Under the pieces are notes generated by a model that had not been told where the DNA came from, did no database searches, and saw only the letters and a program-made list of their open reading frames with translations. Below are positions 63,866-64,000 of a stretch of DNA of 64,000 nucleotides, piece by piece. Positions within the stretch are counted from its first letter, which is position 1. Every line of letters starts with the position of its first letter. This DNA is from Caballeronia zhejiangensis. Its GTDB lineage: Bacteria; Pseudomonadota; Gammaproteobacteria; Burkholderiales; Burkholderiaceae. The stretch is from contig NZ_JFHD01000014.1 of NCBI RefSeq assembly GCF_000698575.1, forward strand, positions 100,110 through 164,109. The letters are read 5' to 3'. A program made the translations under genes and the position numbers.

Positions 63866-64000
63866 GTGGTCGAGCTGGGAGAGGTTATGACGATTCTGGA
63901 ATTGCATCGGCAGGGGCTGAGCATCTCGGCTATCGCCGTTCGACTAAATATGGATCGCAAGACCGTTCGCAAATACATTAAGAATGGTGTGCAGGCGCCC
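63866..64000 (+). CDS. IS21-family transposase IstA, N-terminal part (cut by window edge)
   Basis: The first 45 residues include a helix-turn-helix, MTILELHRQGLSISAIAVRL then NMDRKTVRKYIK, as in IS21-type IstA. GTG at 63866 has GGGGAG seven bases upstream; ATG at 63887 is an alternative. The element's left end must lie between 63759 and 63866 but was not located. The gene continues past the right edge. Confidence 0.8.
   Translation, partial: MVELGEVMTILELHRQGLSISAIAVRLNMDRKTVRKYIKNGVQAP

Overview
The window looks like a stretch of chromosome from a Burkholderiaceae beta-proteobacterium of the Burkholderia/Paraburkholderia/Caballeronia group. Codon third positions are strongly GC-rich, and the gene neighbourhoods (hslVU-dksA, dapF-DUF484-xerC, yraN-diaA-dolP next to rsmI) and protein styles (a cysteine-poor DksA, H-NS-like nucleoid protein, DUF3185) fit that group. 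Genus and species cannot be fixed from the sequence alone.

Positions 1-47.6 kb are ordinary core chromosome. On the minus strand lie gshA (cut by the left edge), ada, the HslUV protease, dksA, a histidine-rich COG0523 metallochaperone GTPase, rlmI, xerC-DUF484-dapF and a lipid A acyltransferase. metK opens the plus-strand half and has a leader that can form two mutually exclusive structures, one burying its ribosome binding site. Then come an Old Yellow Enzyme, a PhyH-type dioxygenase, a small MscS channel, a YghZ-type aldo-keto reductase, ferredoxin-NADP reductase, a soluble NarX/NarL-like two-component pair and an amino acid permease. A seven-gene molybdenum hydroxylase cluster (coxS-L-M-D-E-G-F like, form II active-site motif) follows. 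Next are two convergent PepSY membrane genes each with a Fur-box-like site, srkA, two MFS transporters, a branched-chain amino acid binding protein, an H-NS family gene, Lrp, rlpA, rsmI and the yraN-diaA-dolP-cytochrome c run.

A tRNA-Ala(CGC) at 47.57 kb marks a sharp change. From there to the right edge the DNA is accessory: mixed codon use, several AT-rich stretches, unknown genes and mobile DNA. It carries a McrBC-type restriction module with an unusual McrB N-terminus and an origin-like region ahead of a HUH-type (inovirus Gp2/YagK-YfjJ-like) replication protein. An orphan HigA-like repressor follows. A tightly coupled four-gene unit then encodes a PD-(D/E)xK endonuclease-like protein, a 53-residue small protein, an AAA ATPase and a TOPRIM-like DUF4276 protein. 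This last unit is the best candidate for a poorly described anti-phage system.

The right end holds a minus-strand operon of integrative-element genes. Its first gene, resembling phage recombination directionality factors, is cut by a 1610-bp IS3-family insertion with a 3-bp target duplication. The start of an IS21-family istA gene runs off the right edge. No integrase and no second tRNA attachment copy were found in the window, so the island boundary on the right lies outside.

Two small RNA candidates are seen: one at about 1840-1900 with two anti-Shine-Dalgarno motifs and near-consensus promoter and terminator, and a weaker one at about 43198-43258.
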